Shown here piece after piece: positions 33,540-43,684 of a stretch of DNA of 64,000 nucleotides (position 1 is its first letter; every line of letters starts with the position of its first letter). Both the position numbers and the translations under genes were made by a program. Origin of the DNA: Streptomyces microflavus (lineage in GTDB: Bacteria; Actinomycetota; Actinomycetes; Streptomycetales; Streptomycetaceae); assembly GCF_014650075.1 (NCBI RefSeq), contig NZ_BMUG01000005.1:310001-374000 (forward strand). Reading direction: 5' to 3'. The notes under the pieces are model-generated. The model saw nothing but the letters and a program-made list of their open reading frames with translations, did not search any database and was not told the DNA's origin.

Positions 33540-34783
33540 TGCGCTGCTACGTGTTCCCGGGGCAGGGCACCCAGAAGAAGGGGATGGGACGAAACCTGTT
33601 CGGACGGTTCCCCGACCTCCCTCGCCGGGCCGACCGGGTACTCGGATACCCGATCGAAGAGCTCTGTCTGGGAAATCCGGAACGACGGCTGTCCGAGACC
33701 GTGTACGCGCAGCCCGCGATCTATGTCGTCAACGCGCTGCACTGGTCAGCGGCGCAGGAGGACCTGCCACCCGCGGATTTCTTCGCGGGCCACAGCCTCG
33801 GCGAGTACAGCGCACTGTTCGCGGCCGGCGCCTTCGACTTCGAAACCGGCCTGACGCTGGTGCAACGCCGTGCGGAACTGATGGGCCAGGTCAGCGGCGG
33901 TGCGATGGCCGCGGTCATCGGTCTCTCCGAGCAGATCGTCGAGGAGACCCTGAAGCAGCACGATGCCACGGGCGTCGTCATCGCCAACTACAACGCGCCC
34001 GAACAGTTCGTACTCTCGGGCAGCCACGAGGAACTGGCCCGGATCAAGTCGGTCTTCGAGAAGGTGGAGGGTGTCCGAGGCTTCGTCCCGGTCAGAGTCA
34101 GCGGACCCTTCCACGCGCCGGCGATGGCCCCGGCCGCCGCGCGCTTCCGCACCCTGCTGGCCTCTGTCGACCTGGGCGAACTGCGGACACCGGTCATCTC
34201 CAACGTGACCGGCCGGCCGTTCGGCCCCGATGTGCAGGAAGTCCGCGCATTGCTCGCCGAGCAGATCGCCAAGCCCGTCCGCTGGACCGACTGCATCCGG
34301 TATCTGCGGGATGCGGGCGTGTCGGCCTTCACGGAACTGGGCGAATCGAAGGTGCTCACCTCGCTCATCGACCGGATCACCACGCAGGAGCCCGCGCCCG
34401 ACCTACGCCGAGACCTGATCGAGCGCATCAAGCGCGAGATCCTCCAGCCGGAGATCGGCGACGAGGCGCTGGGCTTCGACGAGGACGCGTCGTTCCGGCA
34501 GCTCGGCCTGAACTCCATCATCTACGTGCGCCTGGCCCGCCGGGCCGGGACGGTCCTCGGCGTTCCGATCAAGCCGGACGTCATCTTCCAGCACCGTTCC
34601 TGCGCCGCCCTGGCGGACTACCTCCTGACCCGCGACGACGTCGCCGGGGCCGCAGCGCCCGAGGCCCGGCCCGCGCCTCTGCGTGAATACCAGGACGAAC
34701 GGGTGACGGCCCTGCTGCGCGATTGCGCGAACGGGACCCTCGGCGTGGACCGGACCATCGAGGCGATCCGCGCCCTCGCTTGA
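33539..34783 (+). CDS. Trans-acting malonyl-type acyltransferase fused to an ACP
   Basis: A 414-residue discrete AT with PGQGTQ, GHSLGE (Ser 86) and SGPFHAP (His 192), the pattern of malonyl-CoA transferases that serve AT-less PKS modules. A carrier domain follows (about residues 295-365) with LGLNSIIYV (Ser 326). Asn stands where Asp normally precedes the phosphopantetheine Ser, the same change seen in the terminal ACP of the releasing protein. The ATG overlaps the preceding stop (TGATG). It presumably supplies malonyl units to the two AT-less extension KSs, the module with the dead AT and perhaps the last KS. The fused ACP suggests an extra job with the adjacent KASIII-like protein. Confidence 0.9.
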   Translation: MRCYVFPGQGTQKKGMGRNLFGRFPDLPRRADRVLGYPIEELCLGNPERRLSETVYAQPAIYVVNALHWSAAQEDLPPADFFAGHSLGEYSALFAAGAFDFETGLTLVQRRAELMGQVSGGAMAAVIGLSEQIVEETLKQHDATGVVIANYNAPEQFVLSGSHEELARIKSVFEKVEGVRGFVPVRVSGPFHAPAMAPAAARFRTLLASVDLGELRTPVISNVTGRPFGPDVQEVRALLAEQIAKPVRWTDCIRYLRDAGVSAFTELGESKVLTSLIDRITTQEPAPDLRRDLIERIKREILQPEIGDEALGFDEDASFRQLGLNSIIYVRLARRAGTVLGVPIKPDVIFQHRSCAALADYLLTRDDVAGAAAPEARPAPLREYQDERVTALLRDCANGTLGVDRTIEAIRALA

Positions 34784-35114
34784 CGAGCGCCGAATGCGCC
34801 ACCACTTCGTCCTGCCGTAGAGGAAGCGCACGAACCCGGCCTCGCCGCCCCGCCGTCCAACCTCGGTATCCAGCCGGCGGAGGCGGGCCGACGGGACGAC
34901 GGGTGGAAGATCCGAACGATGGGACTGGGCCACCCCTGTGGTCTGGCTGTGGACCTGTCGCAGGTCGGCAATCTCCTTGCACCGCGAACTGATGGCCATG
35001 CGGCAGTCCGCAGACCTCCCACCGGGCTCGGGCACCCCTCGGGCCGGGTCGGTTTGCCGGGAGGTCAGAATGTAGAACACTTGGTGGTGAAGGCGATCGC
35101 GATCAGAGGCAGCC
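34784..35114. other. 331-nt non-coding gap after the biosynthetic locus
   Basis: No convincing gene. It contains an 8-bp inverted repeat (GACCTCCC at 35013-35020, GGGAGGTC at 35059-35066) enclosing a GC-rich region, possibly a terminator-like structure or operator ahead of the next gene. The minus strand is open but its translation does not resemble a protein I know. Confidence 0.5.
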
Positions 35115-37742
35115 ATGTTCTCTCGTTCCGAGCACCAGTCCCCTGCGGATGCGGCCTCGCTACGAGCGCCTCATGTGACGCGTTCGGCCGCGCTGACACT
35201 CGCCGTCCTCGCCGCCCTGGTCGCCGTGGTCCGCGCTGTCGGCGGCCAAGGGGAACCCTGGCAGGCGGAGGGTTGGACAACCGTCTTCGAGGGCCCCGCC
35301 GAGTGGTTCATGCAGTTCATCGAGGGCGCTTCTCGCCTGGTGAAGGGGGGCAGCGACGGCGCCTCGTTCAGCGCGAGGCTCGGTTGTCTGCTGCTTCTCA
35401 TCCTCCTGTTCGTGGCGCTCCGGCGCTGGATGCTCATGTACTACGCCCACAAGCCGGGGGCCGTGGACGTGAAGAAGCTCGTCTCCTCCGCCCCGGGGAT
35501 GGAGCAGCAACTGGAGGGGCTGAGCGCGCAGTTGCGCAAGCAGCTGTCGGAGACGAACCTCTACCCCCCGACCGCGCTGCCCGCGGAGGCACCGGCCGAC
35601 AACTTCCTCGATCTGCTCGGGGACGTCGACCTCGAACCCAAGAAGCTGGGCACCAGCCTGCTCCGCCTCTTCAGCCGCCTGCGACCGAAGATCGCCTACA
35701 CGGTTCGCGGAGTCCTCCGGCTCCGGGAGCAGGAGCCCGGTTTCGGCATCACCGTCACCGTCACCTCCTACGCGATCCGGGGCAGCCGCACGGAATCGAT
35801 CTGGAGTCGGTCATGGGAGGACGCGATACAGGAGGCGGGATACTGGGTGATGGCAACGCTGGTGCCGGTCACCCGGGCCGGCCGGCGTCCCCCTTGGCAG
35901 GAGTGGTGCGGCCGGGACCTGCCGCCCGAGCTGTTCGCCGCCTGCCAGCAGGCCCGGGAGCTCAGCGGGCAGCGGAAGTTCGACGACGCGCTGGAGAGCT
36001 ACTACGAGGCGTTGCGGTTCGACCCGACCAACCTCTACCTCCGCACGCAGATCGCCGGGATACAGGAGCAGCTCTGGCTCCACCTCGACGCCCTGGAGAC
36101 CTACTACGGAGCCCTCCGCCTGGACGGCCGGAACAGCGCGCAGCGCAACGCGCGGACAGGGATGCGCTCCTGGGACCCGCGCCGGACCCTGCGTCATCGC
36201 TACGGCTGGTGGCGGGGCGGTGTCCTGGAAGCGCGCTTCCGCTACGCCGTCGTCCTCGGGGTGGCGGAGCGGACCGCCGATCAGTGGTGCAAGGGCGACG
36301 ATCCGCCGTGCCCGCGGCGGACGCACGCCCGGAAGCAGATCCGGCAGGCCCTCGCCCCCGCCCTCGCCGCACGGCACTGGCGTGCCTTCACGGGGCTCAA
36401 GCCGCCCGGCCGGGCCGAGCCCTTCGGGCCGGACCAGGAAGGACCCGTCAGGGAGTGGCTGGAGACGGAACTCGGAGAGCGGCGACGGCGGTATCCGACC
36501 GTCCGTGAGATCTTTCAGCTCGCCTGCAAGGAGGAGATGCAGCAACTCGCCGCGGACTATCCCCGCATGATCCGCCTCCGGCACCCGTTCGTCCGGGCTC
36601 ACGGAACACTCACCCGGACCTCCCTGCGGCTCAACCGGGATGTATGGGCGCCCCTGCGGCTGGCCTGGGCCCACGAGGACGCGGGGAGCGACCGCATGGA
36701 GCTTCTGGAGAACCCCCTGTCCTGGCCCTCCTCCGCGGACACGCTCGCGCGCGGGATCAGGAGCGCCAGGGGCGGCCTCCGCGGGGTGCACCGATGGCTG
36801 TCCCCGGGCTGGCGCCTGTGGCAGGACAACTACAACGCCGCGTGTGTGTACGCGGTGGCGATGAACGGAACCCGGGGGCAGTCGGGAAGCCAGGAACGCC
36901 GAGCCCTCGCCGACCTGGCAGTGGACGAACTCGAGGGCGTGGGGCACGCCGATGTGAGCGGCTTCCATCCGGTCACCCGGTCGTGGCTGCTCATCGAGGA
37001 CCCGGACATGGAGAAACTGCGCCAGGAGAGCCGCTTCATCCGTTTCGAACGGGAGACCTACCCGCACGCCGCGCCGGACCGTCATCGGCCCGAACGCCCT
37101 CTGAGGCCGGAGATGAAGGCCTACGGCAGGCAGCTGCTGAGCGGATGCGCGGCGGTCATGGAACACACCTGGCGCCTGCGTCGCGGGCAGCTTCCCGCCG
37201 AGCCGTACGTGCTGAGCGAGTGGTTCGTCGGCGAGGCCGAGCTCTGGCGGTGCGTCGAACGCATCGCCTCGAACCAGGGACGCAACTGGCGCGACCGCGA
37301 GCGACTCCTGCAACGCGTCAGGGAGGTCGCCGACAGGAGGCTGCTGGTCAGGTGCGGGCTTCCGTCGAGGCTGCCCGAGATGGACGACCTGCTGGACGAA
37401 GCGGCCTGGGACACGGTCGACGGCGTGCAGGAGAGGATCAGAAGTTTCGAGGAGACTTTCGAGAAGCGCCTCTCGGCGTTGAGCCTTGCCGTGGCGGTGG
37501 GCGCGAACGGCTCGGCCAACCGCCTCTCCCCGATCCGCCTGAGCACCCAGTGGCTGGCCGCCGTGCGGCAGAACGGCGCTTCTGCGGCCGTCGTCAAGCA
37601 GGCCGCTGCCCAGCAGGCATGCTCGGACTACGAGACCGCCTGGCGGGCCGTACGCGATCTTCTCGACCCCGATCAGAGCGCCACGGCACTCTCCGACGCA
37701 CTCCAGCGCTTCCACGTGCCACAGGGCATGTACTCGCTCTGA
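35115..37742 (+). CDS. Membrane-anchored TPR protein of unknown function
   Basis: An 875-residue protein I do not recognise. Two hydrophobic segments lie near the N terminus (about residues 23-42 and 90-103, LGCLLLLILLFVALRRW). The region after them (EQQLEGLSAQLRKQL) is helical. Residues about 285-345 look like one or two TPR-type repeats (DDALESYYEALRFDPTNLYLR, then LDALETYYGALRLDGRN). The remaining C-terminal 500 residues are arginine- and tryptophan-rich and helical, with no catalytic motif I can name. The large domain is probably cytosolic. It is transcribed in the same direction as the biosynthetic genes but has a 331-nt gap, so linkage is weak. A role in protein-protein assembly is a guess from the TPR alone. 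Confidence 0.6.
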   Translation: MFSRSEHQSPADAASLRAPHVTRSAALTLAVLAALVAVVRAVGGQGEPWQAEGWTTVFEGPAEWFMQFIEGASRLVKGGSDGASFSARLGCLLLLILLFVALRRWMLMYYAHKPGAVDVKKLVSSAPGMEQQLEGLSAQLRKQLSETNLYPPTALPAEAPADNFLDLLGDVDLEPKKLGTSLLRLFSRLRPKIAYTVRGVLRLREQEPGFGITVTVTSYAIRGSRTESIWSRSWEDAIQEAGYWVMATLVPVTRAGRRPPWQEWCGRDLPPELFAACQQARELSGQRKFDDALESYYEALRFDPTNLYLRTQIAGIQEQLWLHLDALETYYGALRLDGRNSAQRNARTGMRSWDPRRTLRHRYGWWRGGVLEARFRYAVVLGVAERTADQWCKGDDPPCPRRTHARKQIRQALAPALAARHWRAFTGLKPPGRAEPFGPDQEGPVREWLETELGERRRRYPTVREIFQLACKEEMQQLAADYPRMIRLRHPFVRAHGTLTRTSLRLNRDVWAPLRLAWAHEDAGSDRMELLENPLSWPSSADTLARGIRSARGGLRGVHRWLSPGWRLWQDNYNAACVYAVAMNGTRGQSGSQERRALADLAVDELEGVGHADVSGFHPVTRSWLLIEDPDMEKLRQESRFIRFERETYPHAAPDRHRPERPLRPEMKAYGRQLLSGCAAVMEHTWRLRRGQLPAEPYVLSEWFVGEAELWRCVERIASNQGRNWRDRERLLQRVREVADRRLLVRCGLPSRLPEMDDLLDEAAWDTVDGVQERIRSFEETFEKRLSALSLAVAVGANGSANRLSPIRLSTQWLAAVRQNGASAAVVKQAAAQQACSDYETAWRAVRDLLDPDQSATALSDALQRFHVPQGMYSL

Positions 37743-37775
37743 GACCGGAACGGGTACGCATGGGAGAATGACCCC

Positions 37776-38201
37776 GTGACGCTGGAGGACCTCGTCCGGC
37801 TGCGCCGGGCCCGTGACCGGATGGACCGCGACTACGCGGAGCCGCTGGACGTTCCGGCGCTGGCGCGCGGCGCTCTCATGTCGCCCGGCCACTTCTCCCG
37901 CAGCTTCCGTGCCGCGTACGGCGAGACACCGTACAGCTACCTCATGACCCGCCGCATCGAACGGGCCAAGGCGTTGCTGCGCCGCGGGGACCTGTCGGTG
38001 ACGGAGGTCTGCTTCGCGGTCGGGTGTACGTCGCTGGGGTCGTTCAGCTCCCGCTTCACCGAGCTGGTCGGCGAGAGCCCCAGCGCCTACCGGGCGCGAC
38101 CGCACGAGGAGGGCGCCGCCATCCCGGCCTGTGTCGCCAAGATCCACACGCGACCGGTCAGGAATGGAGAAGCAAAAGGGGCACCCCCGCCCGTAGCGTG
38201 A
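37776..38201 (+). CDS. AraC-family transcriptional regulator (DNA-binding domain only)
   Basis: A 141-residue protein consisting of the two helix-turn-helix AraC domain (about residues 10-110): LDVPALARGALMSPGHFSRSFRAAY forms the first and LSVTEVCFAVGCTSLGSFSSRFTELVG the second, ending PSAYR. There is no ligand-binding domain. The start is GTG 37776 with GGGAGA upstream. The stop is 5 nt before the VOC-protein start, so the two are probably one operon. This AraC plus VOC pairing is common in streptomycetes and the regulator likely controls its partner. Confidence 0.88.
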   Translation: MTLEDLVRLRRARDRMDRDYAEPLDVPALARGALMSPGHFSRSFRAAYGETPYSYLMTRRIERAKALLRRGDLSVTEVCFAVGCTSLGSFSSRFTELVGESPSAYRARPHEEGAAIPACVAKIHTRPVRNGEAKGAPPPVA

Positions 38202-38206
38202 AGCAC

Positions 38207-38623
38207 ATGGAAATCAAGCTCGCACAGACCTTCATCGCCGTCGACGACCACGACAAGGCGCTCACCTTCTACCGGGACGTTCTCGGCCTGGAGGTACGCA
38301 ACGACGTCGGGTTCGAGGGGATGCGCTGGGTGACGGTCGGCTCCCCGGCGCAGCCGGACGTGGAGATCGTCCTCGAACCGCCGCTCGCCGACCCGAACGC
38401 CCCGGCCGCCGACCGGCAGGCCATGGCCGAGCTGCTGGCCAAGGGCCTGCTGCGCGGCGTGATCTTCTCCACCGACGACGTCGACGCGACCTTCGAGCGC
38501 ATCCGCGCCGCGGGCGGCGAGGTGCTCCAGGAGCCGATCGACCAGCCGTACGGCGTCCGTGACTGCGCCTTCCGCGACCCGGCCGGCAACATGCTGCGCT
38601 TCAACCAGCCGCGTAAGCACTGA
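38207..38623 (+). CDS. VOC-family (glyoxalase/bleomycin-resistance fold) protein
   Basis: A 138-residue protein with two beta-alpha-beta-beta-beta units: KLAQTFIAVDDHDKALTFYRDVLGL begins the first and GVIFSTDDVDATFERIRAAGGEV the second, ending in DCAFRDPAGNMLRF. VOC proteins bind metals or small toxic molecules; the substrate here is unknown. It sits between an AraC regulator and a UvrA-like gene, a recurrent group that suggests a stress or drug response. Confidence 0.88.
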   Translation: MEIKLAQTFIAVDDHDKALTFYRDVLGLEVRNDVGFEGMRWVTVGSPAQPDVEIVLEPPLADPNAPAADRQAMAELLAKGLLRGVIFSTDDVDATFERIRAAGGEVLQEPIDQPYGVRDCAFRDPAGNMLRFNQPRKH

Positions 38624-38762
38624 CCTCGCCGAAGGACCGGTTCCGCTGCCGGGCGGGACCGGGGCCACGAGAATGAGACCTGCTGTCCGAAGCCGGCGAG
38701 ACCGAGCCGGGGCCGCCGCGGACGTGCGTGAGCGGCGGCCCCGCGCAACAGATGGAGAGACG

Positions 38763-41156
<2,394 letters not shown>

Positions 41157-41173
41157 CGCGGGGGAGCAGCGTA

Positions 41174-41206
41174 CGGGGCCGGGGGAGAGGTCTTCCCCCG
41201 GCCCCG
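41174..41206. terminator. Perfect 13-bp hairpin after the UvrA-like gene
   Basis: Stem arms 41174-41186 and 41194-41206 pair perfectly around a 7-nt loop, 17 nt past the stop and before a convergent TetR gene. It would serve as a bidirectional terminator. Confidence 0.7.
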
Positions 41207-41300
41207 GCTTCGTCGTGCTGCTGTCCGGTGTGCCCGCCCGAGGACCAGCCGCGCAGCCCCCGGCCCCGGTGCGTCGTCGGCGAGCCCTCGGCAGCCCGGG

Positions 41301-41978
41301 TCACCCCCGCGCCAGTGCCCCCGCCAGCAGCACCTGCAGCATCTCGCGCAGGGTGGCGGTGAAGTCCAGCCGCAGGGCCGCCAGTTGCGGGTCGGCCTCA
41401 TAGGCGGCGAGCATTGCCGCCGACGGCTGCGCATGGGTCCAGATCGCCCCCGTCACCAGCAGGGTTCCAGCAGCCACACGACCCGCCCGGTGGGCGTCCA
41501 GCTCGGGTACGCGCTCCCCGATGAGGCGCCCCAGCTCCATCACGTTCGCGATGGCCGCGCGCTTGTACTCGGCCGCCACCTCCGCCGACACGTTCCGCTC
41601 CAGCACCGCGGCCTGGGCGCTGATCAGATCGCAGAGCACCGGCCGGGCGGCGAGGGAGTCGGCCAGTACGGCGGCGACCCGGTCGGCCCGTTCGGCGACC
41701 GGTGCCGCGTCGTCCACCGCCGCCGCGAACTCCTCCGCCAGGCCCGCCAGCCACTCGCGCTGCGCGCTGCCCAGCAGCTCCAGCAGGACGGCCTCGCGCG
41801 ATTCGAAGTAGCGCAGCACGTTCGACTTCGCCAGCCCCACGCGGCGGCTCAGTTCGTTCAGGCTCACCTGTGCCACGGGCAGCTCGGTGAGCATCGCCGC
41901 CGCGGTGTCGAGGATCGCCTGTCGGCGTACGGCGCGCTGCTCCTCGCTGCGGGCGCGACGGAAAGGCGTCTCTGTCAT
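41301..41978 (-). CDS. TetR-family transcriptional repressor
   Basis: A 225-residue regulator. The N-terminal helix-turn-helix (about residues 20-65) reads ILDTAAAMLTE, then VSLNELSRRVGLAKSNVLRYFESRE. The C-terminal ligand domain has a tail like the TetR_C members (AERADRVAAVLADSLAARPVLCDLISAQ). It is divergent from the SDR gene, and three inverted-repeat boxes lie between them, starting 12 nt from its start codon. It likely represses itself and the SDR gene. Confidence 0.9.
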   Translation of the reverse strand: MTETPFRRARSEEQRAVRRQAILDTAAAMLTELPVAQVSLNELSRRVGLAKSNVLRYFESREAVLLELLGSAQREWLAGLAEEFAAAVDDAAPVAERADRVAAVLADSLAARPVLCDLISAQAAVLERNVSAEVAAEYKRAAIANVMELGRLIGERVPELDAHRAGRVAAGTLLVTGAIWTHAQPSAAMLAAYEADPQLAALRLDFTATLREMLQVLLAGALARG

Positions 41979-41990
41979 GACACCACCCTA

Positions 41991-42060
41991 CAGACCCTCG
42001 GTCTGTTGTTATCGGACCGGTGGTCTGCTAGCTTCGGAGGAGCAACAGACCGCCGGTCCT
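41991..42060. promoter_or_regulatory. Three operator-like boxes between tetR and SDR genes
   Basis: The 15-nt pattern CAGACCnnnGGTCTG occurs at 41991-42005 (perfect), 42013-42027 (CGGACC..GGTCTG) and 42046-42060 (CAGACC..GGTCCT). Start-to-start distances are 22 and 33 nt, i.e. two and three helical turns, so all boxes face the same side of the DNA. This is the expected binding site of the adjacent TetR protein. Confidence 0.75.
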
Positions 42061-42097
42061 TTACGGGGGGTCCGGCCCGCCACCGAAGGAGCCCGCC

Positions 42098-43024
42098 ATG
42101 TACGCCGTGCCCGACCTGACCGGAAAACTCGCCGTCGTCACCGGCGCCAACAGCGGCACCGGCAAGGAAGCCGCCCGCCGCCTCGCCGAGGCCGGTGCCC
42201 AGGTCGTCCTGGCCGTCCGCACCCCCGCCAAGGGCGAGCAGGCCCGCACCGAGATCCTGGCCGAGCACCCCGGGGCCCGGATCGAGGTCCGCCGCATCGA
42301 CCTCGCGGACCTGGCCTCCGTCGAGGCGTTTGCGGACGGGCTCATCGCCGACGGCACCCCGCTCGACCTGCTGCTCAACAACGCGGGCGTGATGGCCCCG
42401 CCCGCCCGGATGACCACCACCGACGGCTTCGAGCTCCAGTTCGGCAGCAACTTCCTCGGGCCGTTCGCCCTCACCGTCCGTCTGCTCCCGCTGCTCCTGG
42501 CCGCCCCCGCACCCCGGGTCGCCACGATGAGCAGCGGAACCGCCACCTACGGCCGGATCCACTTCGACGACCTCCAGTGGGAGCGCCGCCGCTACAGCCC
42601 CAACCTGAGCTACGCGCAGTCCAAGCTCGCCGACCTCATGCTGACCCGGCAGCTGGCCGACATCGCCGCCGAGCGCGGCTGGAACCTGCTGAGCACCGGC
42701 GCCCACCCCGGCTACACCCGCACCAACCTGCAGACGGCGGGCGCGAGCCTGGGGCGGGACAAGCCCAAGCGCTCCCTGCTCAACTCGTTCACCGTGCTGC
42801 CCTCGCAACTCCCCGAGCAGGGCGCGGAACCGCTGCTGTACGCGGCGGCCGACCCCGGGGCCGTCCCCGGCGGCTACTACGGCCCCGGCGGCCGCTTCGG
42901 GCTCGTCGGCCCGACCGCCCCGGCGCGCATCACCCGCCGGGCTCTCGACCCCGCCGCCAACGCCCGGCTCTGGGCCACCGCCGAACAGCTGACGGGGGTC
43001 TCCCTGCCCGCCGCGGTGTCCTGA
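42098..43024 (+). CDS. Short-chain dehydrogenase/reductase
   Basis: A 308-residue classical SDR: VVTGANSGTGKEAA (cofactor site), LLLNNAGVM, a Ser in MSSGTATYG and YAQSK (catalytic Tyr and Lys). The VLAVRTP stretch after strand 2 suggests NADP preference. The longer C-terminal region resembles the retinol-dehydrogenase-like or WWOX-type group. The start is at 42098 behind AAGGAG. The TetR boxes overlap its promoter region, so it is the probable target of that repressor. The substrate is unknown. Confidence 0.9.
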   Translation: MYAVPDLTGKLAVVTGANSGTGKEAARRLAEAGAQVVLAVRTPAKGEQARTEILAEHPGARIEVRRIDLADLASVEAFADGLIADGTPLDLLLNNAGVMAPPARMTTTDGFELQFGSNFLGPFALTVRLLPLLLAAPAPRVATMSSGTATYGRIHFDDLQWERRRYSPNLSYAQSKLADLMLTRQLADIAAERGWNLLSTGAHPGYTRTNLQTAGASLGRDKPKRSLLNSFTVLPSQLPEQGAEPLLYAAADPGAVPGGYYGPGGRFGLVGPTAPARITRRALDPAANARLWATAEQLTGVSLPAAVS

Positions 43025-43046
43025 TCACCGGCCCCGCATGCCCCCA

Positions 43047-43481
43047 TCAGGACGGCCGGTCGCGGTCCAGCCACGACGGGACCTCGGGAACATCCGCGTC
43101 CCACGCCCGCGGCGGCTCCGGCGGTACCACCGGGCGGCGCCGCACCGGCGGAGGCGGCTGCACCGGTTCCGGTTCCGGGAGGGCCGGCGGCTCGGGCTCC
43201 GGCGCGGCGCTGTCGTAGAGCTGCTCGATCACCGTGAACCTGCAGTGGAAGCTCTGCCAGGCCCCGTCCAGGACCAGCACGAACCCGTCGCTCTCCCGGT
43301 AGAGCCTCCGGCGCTTCGGGCTCGTCGGATGCACCGGCCGGTACGTCTCGGCCCGCTGCCGCAGGACCTCCAGGGCCTCCTCGCGCGTGCCGTCCACATG
43401 CTCCATGACGCCGGCCGACCAGACCCGGCGCTGCCCGCCGAACCCGAGGTTCTGCTCCACGAGCAGTCCCCATCTGGGCAT
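43047..43481 (-). CDS. Conserved hypothetical protein with Pro-rich tail (144 aa)
   Basis: The first 90 residues form a small alpha/beta region (MPRWGLLVEQNLGFGGQ, REEALEVLRQRAETYRPVHP, GFVLVLDGAWQSFHCRFTV) that I recognise only as an actinobacterial conserved protein. The tail is rich in Pro and Glu. It has no signal or membrane segment. GGGGGGAT precedes the ATG. It converges on the SDR gene, 22 nt away. Confidence 0.65.
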   Translation of the reverse strand: MPRWGLLVEQNLGFGGQRRVWSAGVMEHVDGTREEALEVLRQRAETYRPVHPTSPKRRRLYRESDGFVLVLDGAWQSFHCRFTVIEQLYDSAAPEPEPPALPEPEPVQPPPPVRRRPVVPPEPPRAWDADVPEVPSWLDRDRPS

Positions 43482-43588
43482 GATCCCCCCACTTGTCGCT
43501 CGTCACCCGAGGCGCTGTCCCGCCCGCGCCCCTGCCCGGCAGGAGCCCGGCGCCGTACCATTGTTCCTGATCTTGTTACGCGTCCTGG

Positions 43589-43671
43589 CACCGCCCGAGT
43601 GCACCGCCCCGGAATTGCACGCCCCCGAGTACACCGCCCGAGTGCACCGCCCCGAGTACACCGCCGAGCCG
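43589..43671 (+). repeat. Degenerate tandem repeat of about 14 bp
   Basis: Six units related to CACCGCCCCGAGTA start at 43589, 43602, 43618, 43632, 43645 and 43659, with lengths of 13-16 nt. The array ends at the ribosome site of the DUF2236 gene. It lies in its leader region and could affect expression, or be a neutral minisatellite. Confidence 0.7.
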
Positions 43672-43684
43672 GAGGTACACGCGG

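Noticed and set aside
8910..34783. Assignment to known glycine-containing trans-AT lines such as lankacidin, oxazolomycin or inthomycin
   Set aside because: Those start differently (for example with formyl-glycine or other loading) and have other domain sets. The Ser-type starter KS, dead AT, ER relic and Cys-TE combination does not fit what I know of them.
34403..35116. Minus-strand frame spanning the end of the AT-ACP gene and the gap after it
   Set aside because: Most of it mirrors the AT-ACP coding strand. The part in the gap has no recognisable motif, start signal or ribosome site.
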